From: a virus
Reading direction: 5' to 3' (one strand)
Length of the DNA stretch: 64,000 nt
IMG/VR virus record: IMGVR_UViG_3300034200_001896
Coordinates: 1 to 64,000 of that record
Below the pieces are notes generated by a model. The model saw only the letters and a program-made list of their open reading frames with translations, ran no database searches and was not told the origin of the DNA. Position 1 is the first letter of the stretch. Each line of letters starts with the position of its first letter. Of the stretch, positions 26,539-33,871 are shown piece after piece. The position numbers and the translations under genes were made by a program.

Positions 26539-26817
26539 ATGTGCATGATTTGTAAGGGTCTAGAAAAGGGTAAGTTCTCACCAGAAGATGCCCGTGAAAA
26601 ACTTGAAGAGTTCGTTGATTTAGATTTGCTAGACGAAGACCACCAAGAAGAAGTAGAGTCCCTTATTGCTGAAGCGGAAGAAGAGGAATTCTATTGGGCT
26701 TCAGCTAAGAAAGATGTGCGTAAATACGAAGACTATGATGATGAATACGTAGACGAAGAAGAATATGCAGATGATTATTCCTATCCCGACGATGAAGAAG
26801 AACCGTTAGAAGACTAA
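26539..26817 (+). CDS. Small acidic protein with N-terminal CxxC
   Basis: 92 residues: M-C-M-I-C-K at the start, a helical middle, and a D/E/Y-rich tail (YDDEYVDEEEYADDYSYPDD), possibly a DNA mimic or charge shield. Function unknown. Confidence 0.6.
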   Translation: MCMICKGLEKGKFSPEDAREKLEEFVDLDLLDEDHQEEVESLIAEAEEEEFYWASAKKDVRKYEDYDDEYVDEEEYADDYSYPDDEEEPLED

Positions 26818-26825
26818 TTATATGC

Positions 26826-27518
26826 ATGAAGTTTATTTGCGACCACACCTATGGTTTCGGCAAAATGCGGAATCAGAACATTATCTATGTTCCGTTTGGT
26901 GTGATGTTGGAGCCAAATGAATATAAAGAATATCTAGAACAAGGTTGGTATCCAGCAACAAATGATATATGGTTTCAAACACGCAGCACGCGAATAAACT
27001 TAGAACATTATAAGCCAACAAAAACAGTATTACGTCTGGCAAAGAAGGTTAAATACTTTCCAGACGTAAACATGACCCCAGCCAAACGTGAAAGATTAGC
27101 ACGAATCTATGACAAGTATATCGAACACAAAGGCTATAGTGATGATATGTCAATTGATGATATTATCACTAATAGTCACGGGCATATCTACTATGTATAT
27201 AATAATGAAATCGTTGCATTTGCGTTTTATAAAGTTATCGAAGATGCTTACTTGGGCATAGAATTTGCGTGGGATTATGGCGAACCAAAACTTTCTTTGG
27301 GTCATGTCAATGTATATTACAATTCTCTTTTTGCTCGTTTCAAGCGTTGTAAATATATTTACCTATCTTCTGGATATGAAAGTTGTTCCATTTATAAAAG
27401 CCAATATCCGGGCTTTGAGTGGTGGCTTGGTTACCAATGGTCTACGGACGTTGAAATGTATAGAGAATTATGTAAAAGGGATGATGAAATAAAGATAGAA
27501 GCTGGAGACTTAATATAA
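26826..27518 (+). CDS. Acyltransferase-like protein (arginyltransferase/GNAT fold)
   Basis: 230 residues. W-Y-P-A-T-N-D-I-W-F-Q-T-R-S-T-R-I near residue 42, then I-V-A-F-A-F-Y-K, then S-L-G-H-V-N and the end K-Y-I-Y-L-S-S-G-Y-E...W-W-L-G-Y-Q-W-S. The order recalls the C-terminal half of Ate1/Bpt-type aminoacyl-tRNA protein transferases, where a G-Y-x...Y-K segment follows the acyl-binding strand. A phage protein-tagging enzyme is inferred with low certainty. Confidence 0.45.
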   Translation: MKFICDHTYGFGKMRNQNIIYVPFGVMLEPNEYKEYLEQGWYPATNDIWFQTRSTRINLEHYKPTKTVLRLAKKVKYFPDVNMTPAKRERLARIYDKYIEHKGYSDDMSIDDIITNSHGHIYYVYNNEIVAFAFYKVIEDAYLGIEFAWDYGEPKLSLGHVNVYYNSLFARFKRCKYIYLSSGYESCSIYKSQYPGFEWWLGYQWSTDVEMYRELCKRDDEIKIEAGDLI

Positions 27519-27523
27519 AGTTG

Positions 27524-27551
27524 TTAACAGCAAGATGTTCTGTGATACTAT
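27524..27551 (+). promoter_or_regulatory. sigma70-type promoter of the PurA-like gene
   Basis: TTAACA, 16-base spacer, TACTAT, 30 bases before the start; GTGAGGGATAA provides the binding site. Confidence 0.6.
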
Positions 27552-27581
27552 CAGTTATGTTGTTCAGCCAGTGAGGGATAA

Positions 27582-28577
27582 ATGATTGATTACGCTGATG
27601 TTATTGTTGACTTGGCTTATGGTGATTCCGGTAAGGGAAAAGTAACGCACTTACTTAGTAAGAGTGGTGAATATACACATTGTATTAGGTACAATGGGTC
27701 GAATAATGCAGGCCATACAATCTATCATGAGGGTAAAAAGATTGTAACACATTCAATTCCTACAGGGGTTGTGCATGGTGTCAAGTCTATTATTGGCCCC
27801 GGTTGTGTAATGAATGTTAAGCAATTCTTTGATGAACTTAAGGAGTTGCAAGATGCCGGTATTAACACTGACGGTCTTGTATATATTGCAAAGAACGTTC
27901 ATATCATCACAGAAGAGCACTTGCAAGAAGATAGACAAGATGCTAAGATAGGTACAACGAAGCGAGGCAACGGTCCAGCATATCGTGATAAGTACGCTAG
28001 GAAAGGAATTCGCGCAGAACAGATTCCAGAATTACAAAACTATTTAATAGACATATATGAAGAGCTTCATAGTGACAATACAAGATGTCGCATCCTTTTT
28101 GAAGGGGCTCAAGGATTTGGTTTGGATATCGACTTTGGTGATTATCCTTATTGCACTAGCTCCACATGCACAGTTGGCGCTGCTGTTGCTAACGGCGTTC
28201 CTCCAAGCAAAATTAGGAATGTATGGGGAATAACTAAAGTATATGAGACATATGTTGGTGGTAAAAAGTTTGAACCTGATGAACCTATATTTAAACATAT
28301 TCGTGAACTTGGTGGTGAATATGGTGCCACAACTGGTCGTCCTCGTCAATGCAATTGGATAAATACAGCTCTATTACGCAAAGCTGCCAGAATCAACGGT
28401 GTTAATCGTGTTGTGTTTAATAAGGCAGATATCCTTCGCAAGATTAATCAATGGAAGGCATATGATGTAAATGGTAATCTTATTAACTTCCAAGATGAAG
28501 AGCTAATGAAACAATGGATGCAAGAAGTATTACCAGATGTAAAGATTTATTGGAGTGATTCACCCGATAAATTGTAA
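27582..28577 (+). CDS. Short adenylosuccinate synthetase-like enzyme (PurA/PurZ family)
   Basis: 331 residues against about 430 for bacterial PurA. The GTP-binding loop is Y-G-D-S-G-K-G-K, so the catalytic Asp of the G-D-E-G-K-G-K motif is kept and the Glu is Ser. N-N-A-G-H-T is intact, as are G-P-G-C-V, F-E-G-A-Q-G and the late T-G-R-P-R segment. PurA joins Asp to IMP. Short phage homologues called PurZ use dGMP and lead to 2-aminoadenine DNA. Length suggests the phage branch; the retained Asp is closer to PurA. The IMPDH/GMPR-family gene at 2.3 kb fits purine rerouting. Confidence 0.85.
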   Translation: MIDYADVIVDLAYGDSGKGKVTHLLSKSGEYTHCIRYNGSNNAGHTIYHEGKKIVTHSIPTGVVHGVKSIIGPGCVMNVKQFFDELKELQDAGINTDGLVYIAKNVHIITEEHLQEDRQDAKIGTTKRGNGPAYRDKYARKGIRAEQIPELQNYLIDIYEELHSDNTRCRILFEGAQGFGLDIDFGDYPYCTSSTCTVGAAVANGVPPSKIRNVWGITKVYETYVGGKKFEPDEPIFKHIRELGGEYGATTGRPRQCNWINTALLRKAARINGVNRVVFNKADILRKINQWKAYDVNGNLINFQDEELMKQWMQEVLPDVKIYWSDSPDKL

Positions 28578-28599
28578 ATTAAAAAAGAATATAAAGTGC

Positions 28600-28628
28600 T
28601 TTACAAGAAGAAGCAGTAGAAGTATAGT
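28600..28628 (+). promoter_or_regulatory. sigma70-type promoter with hairpin leader
   Basis: TTTACA, 17-base spacer, TATAGT. The leader holds GAGCC-GAAA-GGCTC (28642-28655, GNRA-type loop) and then CAAGGAG before the ATG. Confidence 0.7.
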
Positions 28629-28674
28629 AGATACATCAACTGAGCCGAAAGGCTCCATAACCAAGGAGAAATAA

Positions 28675-28953
28675 ATGTCTAACCGTACCAATTCAACCCG
28701 TCGTTCTTCCACCCGCAACTCCCGTCCAGTTTATAATGTAACTGAAAAGGGCGTATATCGTCGTGAGCGCAAGCTTTCACGTATCGGCATGGGAATTCGT
28801 CGTGGTGATACCCGTCACGGTGATTATTCCAACGTAGTACTTTGGAAGCCAACTGACAGCGATGGTCCGTCCCGCCGTTTCGTAATGTCCCTTGCTGAAG
28901 CACGTGCATTCAAGGCATTCCTTGACCGTGAGCTTCAAACTCTCGCTCGCTAA
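28675..28953 (+). CDS. Basic Arg/Ser-rich small protein
   Basis: 92 residues. The N-terminal 20 are mainly S/T/R/N; then K-G-V-Y-R-R-E-R-K, and a folded C-terminus (FVMSLAEARAFKAFLDREL). Strongly basic with host-like codons and its own promoter and terminator, so probably an abundant early nucleic-acid-binding protein. Confidence 0.65.
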   Translation: MSNRTNSTRRSSTRNSRPVYNVTEKGVYRRERKLSRIGMGIRRGDTRHGDYSNVVLWKPTDSDGPSRRFVMSLAEARAFKAFLDRELQTLAR

Positions 28954-28995
28954 ATAAAAAGCAGCAAGACTAAAATAGAATAGTTGCAAATCTGC

Positions 28996-29026
28996 CGCCC
29001 ACCTGATACAATCAGGTGGGCGTTTT
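28996..29026 (+). terminator. Rho-independent terminator
   Basis: Perfect 12-bp stem CGCCCACCTGAT / ATCAGGTGGGCG with a 3-base loop and TTTT. Confidence 0.9.
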
Positions 29027-29040
29027 GCATTGGAGATACA

Positions 29041-29496
29041 ATGACTGAAAACAAAACTAACATTTTAAAAGTTGCATTTCCTAATTTTATTCGTGAGAGT
29101 TTTTATATTGAATGTGGTAATGGTTGGTTTGATATTATTGCAGAGGTTTGTCAATTTATTGAATCAAAAACAAAATATTGCCACGCTCAACAAATTAAAG
29201 AAAAGTTCGGCCTACTCAGAATCTATTTCGATTGTGATTACGATGAAAATGGTGAACCATTAACCGATAGAGATACAATGGAAGAAATATATTCCTTTAT
29301 TAATAAAAAAGAAAGCGAAAGTAAAAACATATGTGAAGATTGTGGTATAAAGCTTGTAGAAGATAACAGGGCTAAGAAAGAACATCTTGGTTATTGGATT
29401 GCAAATATCTGTATGGATTGTCTTGATAGAACAAATCGGGAAGCATCAGAAAGATTAGAAAAAAAGATTTATAAGACCCTTAAAGAAAAGCCATGA
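29041..29496 (+). CDS. Zinc-ribbon protein of a common phage type
   Basis: 151 residues; start at the ATG after TGGAGATACA. The N-terminal half is W-F-D-I-I-A...K-F-G-L-L-R-I-Y-F-D. The C-terminal half has I-C-E-D-C-G...W-I-A-N-I-C-M-D-C, a four-cysteine ribbon. This arrangement recurs in many phages with unknown role. The ATGA overlap leads into the EW array. Confidence 0.65.
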   Translation: MTENKTNILKVAFPNFIRESFYIECGNGWFDIIAEVCQFIESKTKYCHAQQIKEKFGLLRIYFDCDYDENGEPLTDRDTMEEIYSFINKKESESKNICEDCGIKLVEDNRAKKEHLGYWIANICMDCLDRTNREASERLEKKIYKTLKEKP

Positions 29497-29744
29497 GTGA
29501 ATTTAAATTAGGAGACTTAGTTGAATTCATCCCAGAAAACTTTGATTATCCAAATTATACATATCGCTTAATAGGTATTGGTTATATAGAACAAATTACA
29601 GAAGATAATATTTATTTCGTTTATTGCGGTAAAGTTATAAAACAACAAATGAAAAACTTTGCAGAACTAGAATTAAAAGATAAAACCTTTTCTTTTACGG
29701 AAGAAATAATGAGGATAATATGCAGGAAGATAAATTCAAAGTAG
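29493..29744 (+). CDS. EW-family protein, divergent
   Basis: First gene of the array. F-K-L-G-D-L-V-E-F-I-P, then G-I-G-Y-I-E-Q-I; the E-W pair is not present and the C-terminus is longer. Overlaps both neighbours. Confidence 0.6.
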   Translation: MSEFKLGDLVEFIPENFDYPNYTYRLIGIGYIEQITEDNIYFVYCGKVIKQQMKNFAELELKDKTFSFTEEIMRIICRKINSK

Positions 29745-30013
29745 GAGACTTGTTAGAATTTTGTACAGAAAAGCAGCAGCTATGGAATCACGATGACTTG
29801 ATTTATGAAGGTTACGGAATGGTTGTTTCTATTGAGCCGGGAGAACATATAGATGAAATGATATATACAGTTGATATTTATAAAGGCACAGAAACAAGTA
29901 TAAAGGCTAATGCCGATATATCTGGATTTAAGTTTAAACTTTACGAGTCACAAATTCATCATGATATGAGGTTACTAAATGCGGGAACTAAAAATAAAAC
30001 CAGAGATAGGTAA
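29720..30013 (+). CDS. EW-family protein, divergent
   Basis: 97 residues: F-K-V-G-D-L-L-E-F, G-Y-G-M-V-V-S-I, I-Y-T-V-D-I-Y-K-G. The insertion between the first two motifs is long. Overlaps the next gene by 35 bases. Confidence 0.6.
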   Translation: MQEDKFKVGDLLEFCTEKQQLWNHDDLIYEGYGMVVSIEPGEHIDEMIYTVDIYKGTETSIKANADISGFKFKLYESQIHHDMRLLNAGTKNKTRDR

Positions 30014-30317
30014 ATTATATAAATTCCGAGAAGATAATCGTGAAGCACTGTTAAAAAAATATAGTCACCATTATACTGGCTTGCTTTTATGTATTCAGAC
30101 AGATATAATAAATGATATAAGCGTTCCAGAATCTGTAAAAAATTGGGTTCAACATCCTAATCCTATATATCAATTTGAAGTTTATAACTGCGTACAGATA
30201 TTTGCACAAATAGATTTTTTCGGTAGAAAAGAAATAATTATTAAGTCTCCTTTGTATTTAACTCTTTTTGAACTAAACGATATGATAGAGGATGCATATG
30301 GCAAGAAAGAAACATAA
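29979..30317 (+). CDS. EW-family protein, very divergent
   Basis: 112 residues: E-I-G-K-L-Y-K-F, Y-T-G-L-L-L-C-I, Y-Q-F-E-V-Y-N. Only the spacing pattern links it to the array; the G-K-L-Y opening also resembles the GKLF family at 37-44 kb. Confidence 0.5.
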   Translation: MRELKIKPEIGKLYKFREDNREALLKKYSHHYTGLLLCIQTDIINDISVPESVKNWVQHPNPIYQFEVYNCVQIFAQIDFFGRKEIIIKSPLYLTLFELNDMIEDAYGKKET

Positions 30318-30507
30318 AATTGGTGATTTAGTTTTATGCACTCCACAAGAAGAAGATGTTCGGTTTGTTTTTGGAATCATAAAAAGCTACGACCGTCAAT
30401 TTTACTTTGTCGATTGGACCGATGGTAATCATGACACGGAACCTTATTCTTGGCACGAAATTCAACACTGGAAAGAGATATTACAAAAACATGTTAAAGG
30501 TCGGTGA
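30298..30507 (+). CDS. EW-family protein
   Basis: H-K-I-G-D-L-V-L-C, F-G-I-I-K-S-Y, Y-F-V-D-W-T-D-G. Of two in-frame ATGs six bases apart, the second has GAGG at proper spacing. Confidence 0.7.
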   Translation: MARKKHKIGDLVLCTPQEEDVRFVFGIIKSYDRQFYFVDWTDGNHDTEPYSWHEIQHWKEILQKHVKGR

Positions 30508-30718
30508 TTTAATAATGAATAAGTTTGGTAATCTTGGAATGATAACCAGTTTAGTTTATCATCCAACTATTAAAAAATATAATAGTGGTTATGTTGAGTG
30601 GTATCCATATAATCCAAAACAAGGTAAAATTAATTTATCTATTTCTAAACTAGAAGAATATAGAGATAACTTTACTGGTTATATGTTTTTAGAAAAACGC
30701 GGGGCACGGGTAGAATGA
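30491..30718 (+). CDS. EW-family protein
   Basis: 75 residues starting MLKVGDLIMN, then L-G-M-I-T-S-L, G-Y-V-E-W-Y-P. The start is chosen so that the conserved motif lies at residues 4-7 as in its relatives. Confidence 0.7.
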   Translation: MLKVGDLIMNKFGNLGMITSLVYHPTIKKYNSGYVEWYPYNPKQGKINLSISKLEEYRDNFTGYMFLEKRGARVE

Positions 30719-30954
30719 AAAAACGCGAAGCGCCTAAAAAAATTTTTCCTCCCGGCTCACTCATCGCCATGCGTGATAGTAAATTAATAGGTATGATAGT
30801 AGAATATGACTACGATTCCAACCTCCATGATTGGTATCGTGTTGAATGGTTTGGTGCGAACGGCGAAATTGGATGGATGGAAACCCTAACATCACACGAA
30901 ATAAAGATATACACCCGTGAATATAAGCAATTGCGTAAAGACCTTGGCATCTAG
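30715..30954 (+). CDS. EW-family protein with promoter of next gene in its 3' end
   Basis: P-P-G-S-L-I-A-M, L-I-G-M-I-V-E-Y, Y-R-V-E-W-F-G, and the tail R-x-x-Y-K-Q-L-R-K-D-L-G-I. The codons for the last residues contain the TTGGCA -35 box of the next gene. Confidence 0.75.
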   Translation: MKKREAPKKIFPPGSLIAMRDSKLIGMIVEYDYDSNLHDWYRVEWFGANGEIGWMETLTSHEIKIYTREYKQLRKDLGI

Positions 30955-30971
30955 AAAGACTATGGTATCAT
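30944..30971 (+). promoter_or_regulatory. sigma70-type promoter, leaderless geometry
   Basis: TTGGCA, 16-base spacer, TATCAT; the ATG at 30978 follows after six bases and has no Shine-Dalgarno sequence. It would drive the EW array downstream. Confidence 0.7.
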
Positions 30972-30977
30972 GTATCT

Positions 30978-31172
30978 ATGAATCAGTTCCTTGGACACTT
31001 GGTAATGAATTATGCTTACAGGTTAGGAATGGTTATCTATACAGATATAGATAATGGTTGGCATACGGTTGAATGGTTGGGCGGCAACATAGAAATCGCC
31101 AGTTATCCTACATTTTCAATAACCAATTTTATCAGGACATACGAAAATTATAAGGATGAAAACAAGCTATGA
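30978..31172 (+). CDS. EW-family protein, leaderless start
   Basis: 64 residues: F-L-G-H-L-V-M-N, L-G-M-V-I-Y-T-D, H-T-V-E-W-L-G-G. It stands first in the run of genes joined by 4- to 22-base overlaps. Confidence 0.75.
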   Translation: MNQFLGHLVMNYAYRLGMVIYTDIDNGWHTVEWLGGNIEIASYPTFSITNFIRTYENYKDENKL

Positions 31173-31366
31173 ACGAAAGCGAACTTTATCGTGTTGGAGA
31201 ATTGGTGCATTCCCGCCATGCAGGATATGGAATAATTACAAGTGTATACCAACACGGTGCAACTATCTATTGGTTTGAACTTAAGAAATATAGTCCCGAA
31301 GCATTTCATTGGGTAGCAACGTTTAAAAAGGATTTGTATAATAAATTACGGGGTGAAGAAGAATGA
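31169..31366 (+). CDS. EW-family protein
   Basis: 65 residues: Y-R-V-G-E-L-V-H-S, Y-G-I-I-T-S-V, A-T-I-Y-W-F-E-L. The Trp is kept but the Glu is displaced. ATGA overlap at both ends. Confidence 0.75.
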   Translation: MNESELYRVGELVHSRHAGYGIITSVYQHGATIYWFELKKYSPEAFHWVATFKKDLYNKLRGEEE

Positions 31367-31569
31367 AATACGCAATCGGTGACCTTGTGGCGTTTGGTTA
31401 TAAAATCGGCATGATAACCAATTATGATGTTAAAGATAAAACATATCAAGTTGAATGGGCGGCAAATCGCTTAGAGCTTATTCCAGAGGAACGTGTTGGT
31501 GCCCTACGCGAACACTTTGTGACACTCAGGAATTTGCTAAAGCTATCAGGATATTCTAATGGAATTTAA
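31363..31569 (+). CDS. EW-family protein
   Basis: Y-A-I-G-D-L-V-A-F, I-G-M-I-T-N-Y, Y-Q-V-E-W-A-A-N, C-terminal R-E-H-F-V-T-L-R-N-L-L. One of the tightest matches to the family pattern. Confidence 0.8.
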   Translation: MKYAIGDLVAFGYKIGMITNYDVKDKTYQVEWAANRLELIPEERVGALREHFVTLRNLLKLSGYSNGI

Positions 31570-31777
31570 GATTGGTGATTTGATAGCGGTGGAAACAATA
31601 AACTCTTATCATAAAACAAGTAAAATAAATTTAGGAATGATTGTTGAAATTATATCAAATAGCGATACTCCTTATCGTGTAGAATGGTATGGATTACAAG
31701 TGAACCGTCCAGTATACATGCGACAAAGCATTGAACATATGCGTAGAACTTATATAAATTTTCGTAAAACAATATGA
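31559..31777 (+). CDS. EW-family protein
   Basis: F-K-I-G-D-L-I-A-V-E, L-G-M-I-V-E-I, Y-R-V-E-W-Y-G, C-terminal R-R-T-Y-I-N-F-R-K. Starts inside the previous gene's last codons. Confidence 0.8.
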   Translation: MEFKIGDLIAVETINSYHKTSKINLGMIVEIISNSDTPYRVEWYGLQVNRPVYMRQSIEHMRRTYINFRKTI

Positions 31778-31983
31778 ACTTTAAGATTGGTGACTTGGTA
31801 GCAACTCCGCAATGGACATTGCATGGCGATAAAACGTGCTTGGGCATGATTGTTGCCAGAAACACAAGCAGTTGGAAGGTAGATTGGTATGGAATAGAAG
31901 TGGAATTTTCTTGGTATACACCAGATGATATAAAACTATTTCGTAATAATTATTTAAAGTTGCGTAAGGAAAATGGAATTTAA
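31774..31983 (+). CDS. EW-family protein
   Basis: F-K-I-G-D-L-V-A-T-P-Q-W, C-L-G-M-I-V-A-R, W-K-V-D-W-Y-G. Very similar to the next gene, including the T-C-L-G-M segment, so the two arose by a recent tandem duplication. Confidence 0.8.
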   Translation: MNFKIGDLVATPQWTLHGDKTCLGMIVARNTSSWKVDWYGIEVEFSWYTPDDIKLFRNNYLKLRKENGI

Positions 31984-32179
31984 ACTTGGTGATTTAGTTG
32001 CCACAGATGCTTGGACACCAGAAGGATATAAAACATGCTTAGGCATGCTTGTATATAGAAGAGATGATTTATATTGGAAAGTTGATTGGTATGGTTGTTA
32101 TGTTAAAACGCCTTGGTATTTACCATATGAATTAAAACCGATGCGTGAAAAATATTTAGAATTACGTGACAACTTATGA
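31973..32179 (+). CDS. EW-family protein, near-duplicate of its neighbour
   Basis: F-K-L-G-D-L-V-A-T-D-A-W, K-T-C-L-G-M-L-V-Y-R, W-K-V-D-W-Y-G, P-W-Y-L-P-Y-E. Differs from the preceding copy mainly in the C-terminal half. Confidence 0.8.
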   Translation: MEFKLGDLVATDAWTPEGYKTCLGMLVYRRDDLYWKVDWYGCYVKTPWYLPYELKPMREKYLELRDNL

Positions 32180-32397
32180 AATACGGTGAACATTACATAG
32201 GCCACATGGTTGGTTATAGAGAAGACGACCGCTTTTCTATTGGCATGATTGTTGGATATGATGAAGATATTCCGCATGTTCCATATCGTGTTGAATGGTA
32301 TGGTGAATATAGGGGAACAAAATTGGTTAATTATACGTTAGCACAAATAATGTTTTACATGGACGAGTACAATAAATGGACGAAGAAGATATCCTAA
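32176..32397 (+). CDS. EW-family protein
   Basis: Y-I-G-H-M-V-G-Y, I-G-M-I-V-G-Y-D-E, Y-R-V-E-W-Y-G-E. 73 residues; overlaps the following start by 22 bases. Confidence 0.8.
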   Translation: MKYGEHYIGHMVGYREDDRFSIGMIVGYDEDIPHVPYRVEWYGEYRGTKLVNYTLAQIMFYMDEYNKWTKKIS

Positions 32398-32594
32398 CAC
32401 GACCAAAAGTTGGCGATATGGTCATGGACATGGAAAATTATGGCATGATTATAGAACAGATTGGTAGCAAGTTCCTAGTTGAATGGTATGGCCGGATGCG
32501 TTATGCTTATCGCTATGATGTTTCAACGGTACGTTTGATGCGGCAAGACTTCTTGTATTATAAAAAACATGGCAGGCATCCATTGTCAATGTAA
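32376..32594 (+). CDS. EW-family protein
   Basis: P-K-V-G-D-M-V-M-D, Y-G-M-I-I-E-Q-I, F-L-V-E-W-Y-G-R, then a basic tail K-K-H-G-R-H-P. Confidence 0.8.
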   Translation: MDEEDILTRPKVGDMVMDMENYGMIIEQIGSKFLVEWYGRMRYAYRYDVSTVRLMRQDFLYYKKHGRHPLSM

Positions 32595-32596
32595 AT

Positions 32597-32845
32597 ATGA
32601 ACTATATTCCACGTATTGGCGACTTAGTGTTATATGAGTCTCTTCATGGCAAATCTACTCTTGGAATAATTAAGGGCATATATATCTATCCTTCGGATTT
32701 AGAAAATATACATCCAGATGATTTTGTTGGCAATCTTTACCGTATACTTTGGATAACCGAGAACGATGAAGCAGGATATATTATAGATAGGGTAAAGGAA
32801 TATAGACAGAATTATTTAAGATGGAGAAAAAATAATGGTTTATGA
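32597..32845 (+). CDS. EW-family protein
   Basis: 82 residues: P-R-I-G-D-L-V-L-Y, L-G-I-I-K-G-I, Y-R-I-L-W-I-T-E (Leu replaces Glu), tail Y-R-Q-N-Y-L-R-W-R-K. Confidence 0.75.
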   Translation: MNYIPRIGDLVLYESLHGKSTLGIIKGIYIYPSDLENIHPDDFVGNLYRILWITENDEAGYIIDRVKEYRQNYLRWRKNNGL

Positions 32846-33065
32846 ACCACAGGTTGGTGATTTGCTAGCGGTTGAAAACGAAAATTCTCAAATTGTGTTG
32901 GGAATGATATACAAAAAATATAAAAAGGGTGGACGGACAGATTACTATACGGTAGAATGGTTTGACGAAACAACGTCATATGAATACAACATTGGCGACA
33001 TAGATACATTTAGAATACAATTTGTAAAATGGCGAGACAGTGAATGCATCAACCTCCATACATAG
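32835..33065 (+). CDS. EW-family protein
   Basis: P-Q-V-G-D-L-L-A-V-E, L-G-M-I-Y-K-K, Y-T-V-E-W-F-D-E, tail F-R-I-Q-F-V-K-W-R. Confidence 0.75.
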   Translation: MVYEPQVGDLLAVENENSQIVLGMIYKKYKKGGRTDYYTVEWFDETTSYEYNIGDIDTFRIQFVKWRDSECINLHT

Positions 33066-33262
33066 GTGAATTGCTTGCTGTCCATGACTATAAAAAAGAT
33101 TATATTCTTGGAATGATTGTAGACATATGTGATGATGGTGATTTTCCATACGTTATAGATTGGTATTACAAAGACGCATCTGTTGTTGATTCAGCTTATA
33201 CAAGTTTAGAAGATGTGCTACTGTATCGTAAACGTTTTCGGGAACTAAAAAAGAAACTATGA
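33044..33262 (+). CDS. EW-family protein
   Basis: P-Y-I-G-E-L-L-A-V-H, L-G-M-I-V-D-I, Y-V-I-D-W-Y-Y, tail Y-R-K-R-F-R-E-L-K-K. Shares L-L-A-V with the preceding copy. Confidence 0.75.
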   Translation: MHQPPYIGELLAVHDYKKDYILGMIVDICDDGDFPYVIDWYYKDASVVDSAYTSLEDVLLYRKRFRELKKKL

Positions 33263-33450
33263 ACATAAATATTGGCGACCTTGTGTTACAAAACGGCAAT
33301 AACCTTGGTATGATTATTGGTGCATTTGATGGTCAATATATAGTTGAATGGTATGGCAATGATGATGTAACGCCATACAAGTTTAATTATTCGCCGTTTA
33401 TCACCGAAAGCTTTCGCAGAACATACATGAAATACAGGAAATGGATATGA
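33259..33450 (+). CDS. EW-family protein, shortest copy
   Basis: 63 residues: I-N-I-G-D-L-V-L-Q-N-G-N-N-L-G-M-I-I, Y-I-V-E-W-Y-G-N. The loop between the first two motifs is only five residues, so this may be close to the minimal fold. Confidence 0.8.
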   Translation: MNINIGDLVLQNGNNLGMIIGAFDGQYIVEWYGNDDVTPYKFNYSPFITESFRRTYMKYRKWI

Positions 33451-33647
33451 AAGATTATATTCCAAAACTAGGTGATTTAATACTAAAGCATGTTGGTAAA
33501 GAATATATGATTGGAATGATTGTCGAAGAATATGCCTCCTCTTGGTCTGTGGAATGGATTGGTCGTGACCTCCTATATTCAGGATATACACAAACAGAAT
33601 TGATGCATGCCAGACAATCTTTCCTAAAGTTTAAGAAAACCCTATGA
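33447..33647 (+). CDS. EW-family protein
   Basis: P-K-L-G-D-L-I-L-K, I-G-M-I-V-E-E-Y, W-S-V-E-W-I-G, tail R-Q-S-F-L-K-F-K-K. The second of two ATGs gives the usual ATGA overlap. Confidence 0.75.
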   Translation: MKDYIPKLGDLILKHVGKEYMIGMIVEEYASSWSVEWIGRDLLYSGYTQTELMHARQSFLKFKKTL

Positions 33648-33871
33648 AACATCCTATCACAAAAGTTGGTGCCCTTGTTGCCCACAAAACTAATCCACAA
33701 AGTGAATTCACCTTGTTTGGTCATGTGGTGGAGATAGTCCAGAACGATAGCTACCCACATGGTTATGGTTATAGGGTTATTTGGCACAACAATGATAGCG
33801 ATGAATACGTTTACAACACGCGAGAAATAGATTACTATCTAGGTATAGTTGAGGAGTTGAAGAAACTATGA
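33644..33871 (+). CDS. EW-family protein, subgroup with FGHVVEI
   Basis: T-K-V-G-A-L-V-A-H-K, L-F-G-H-V-V-E-I, Y-R-V-I-W-H-N. It shares F-G-H-V-V-E-I and Y-R-V-I-W with the next gene, marking a second duplication pair. Confidence 0.75.
   Translation: MKHPITKVGALVAHKTNPQSEFTLFGHVVEIVQNDSYPHGYGYRVIWHNNDSDEYVYNTREIDYYLGIVEELKKL

Noticed and set aside
27582-28577. Claim of a complete 2-aminoadenine (Z) genome pathway
   Set aside because: Only a PurA/PurZ-like gene is seen; DatZ and MazZ partners were not recognised and the catalytic Asp is PurA-like.
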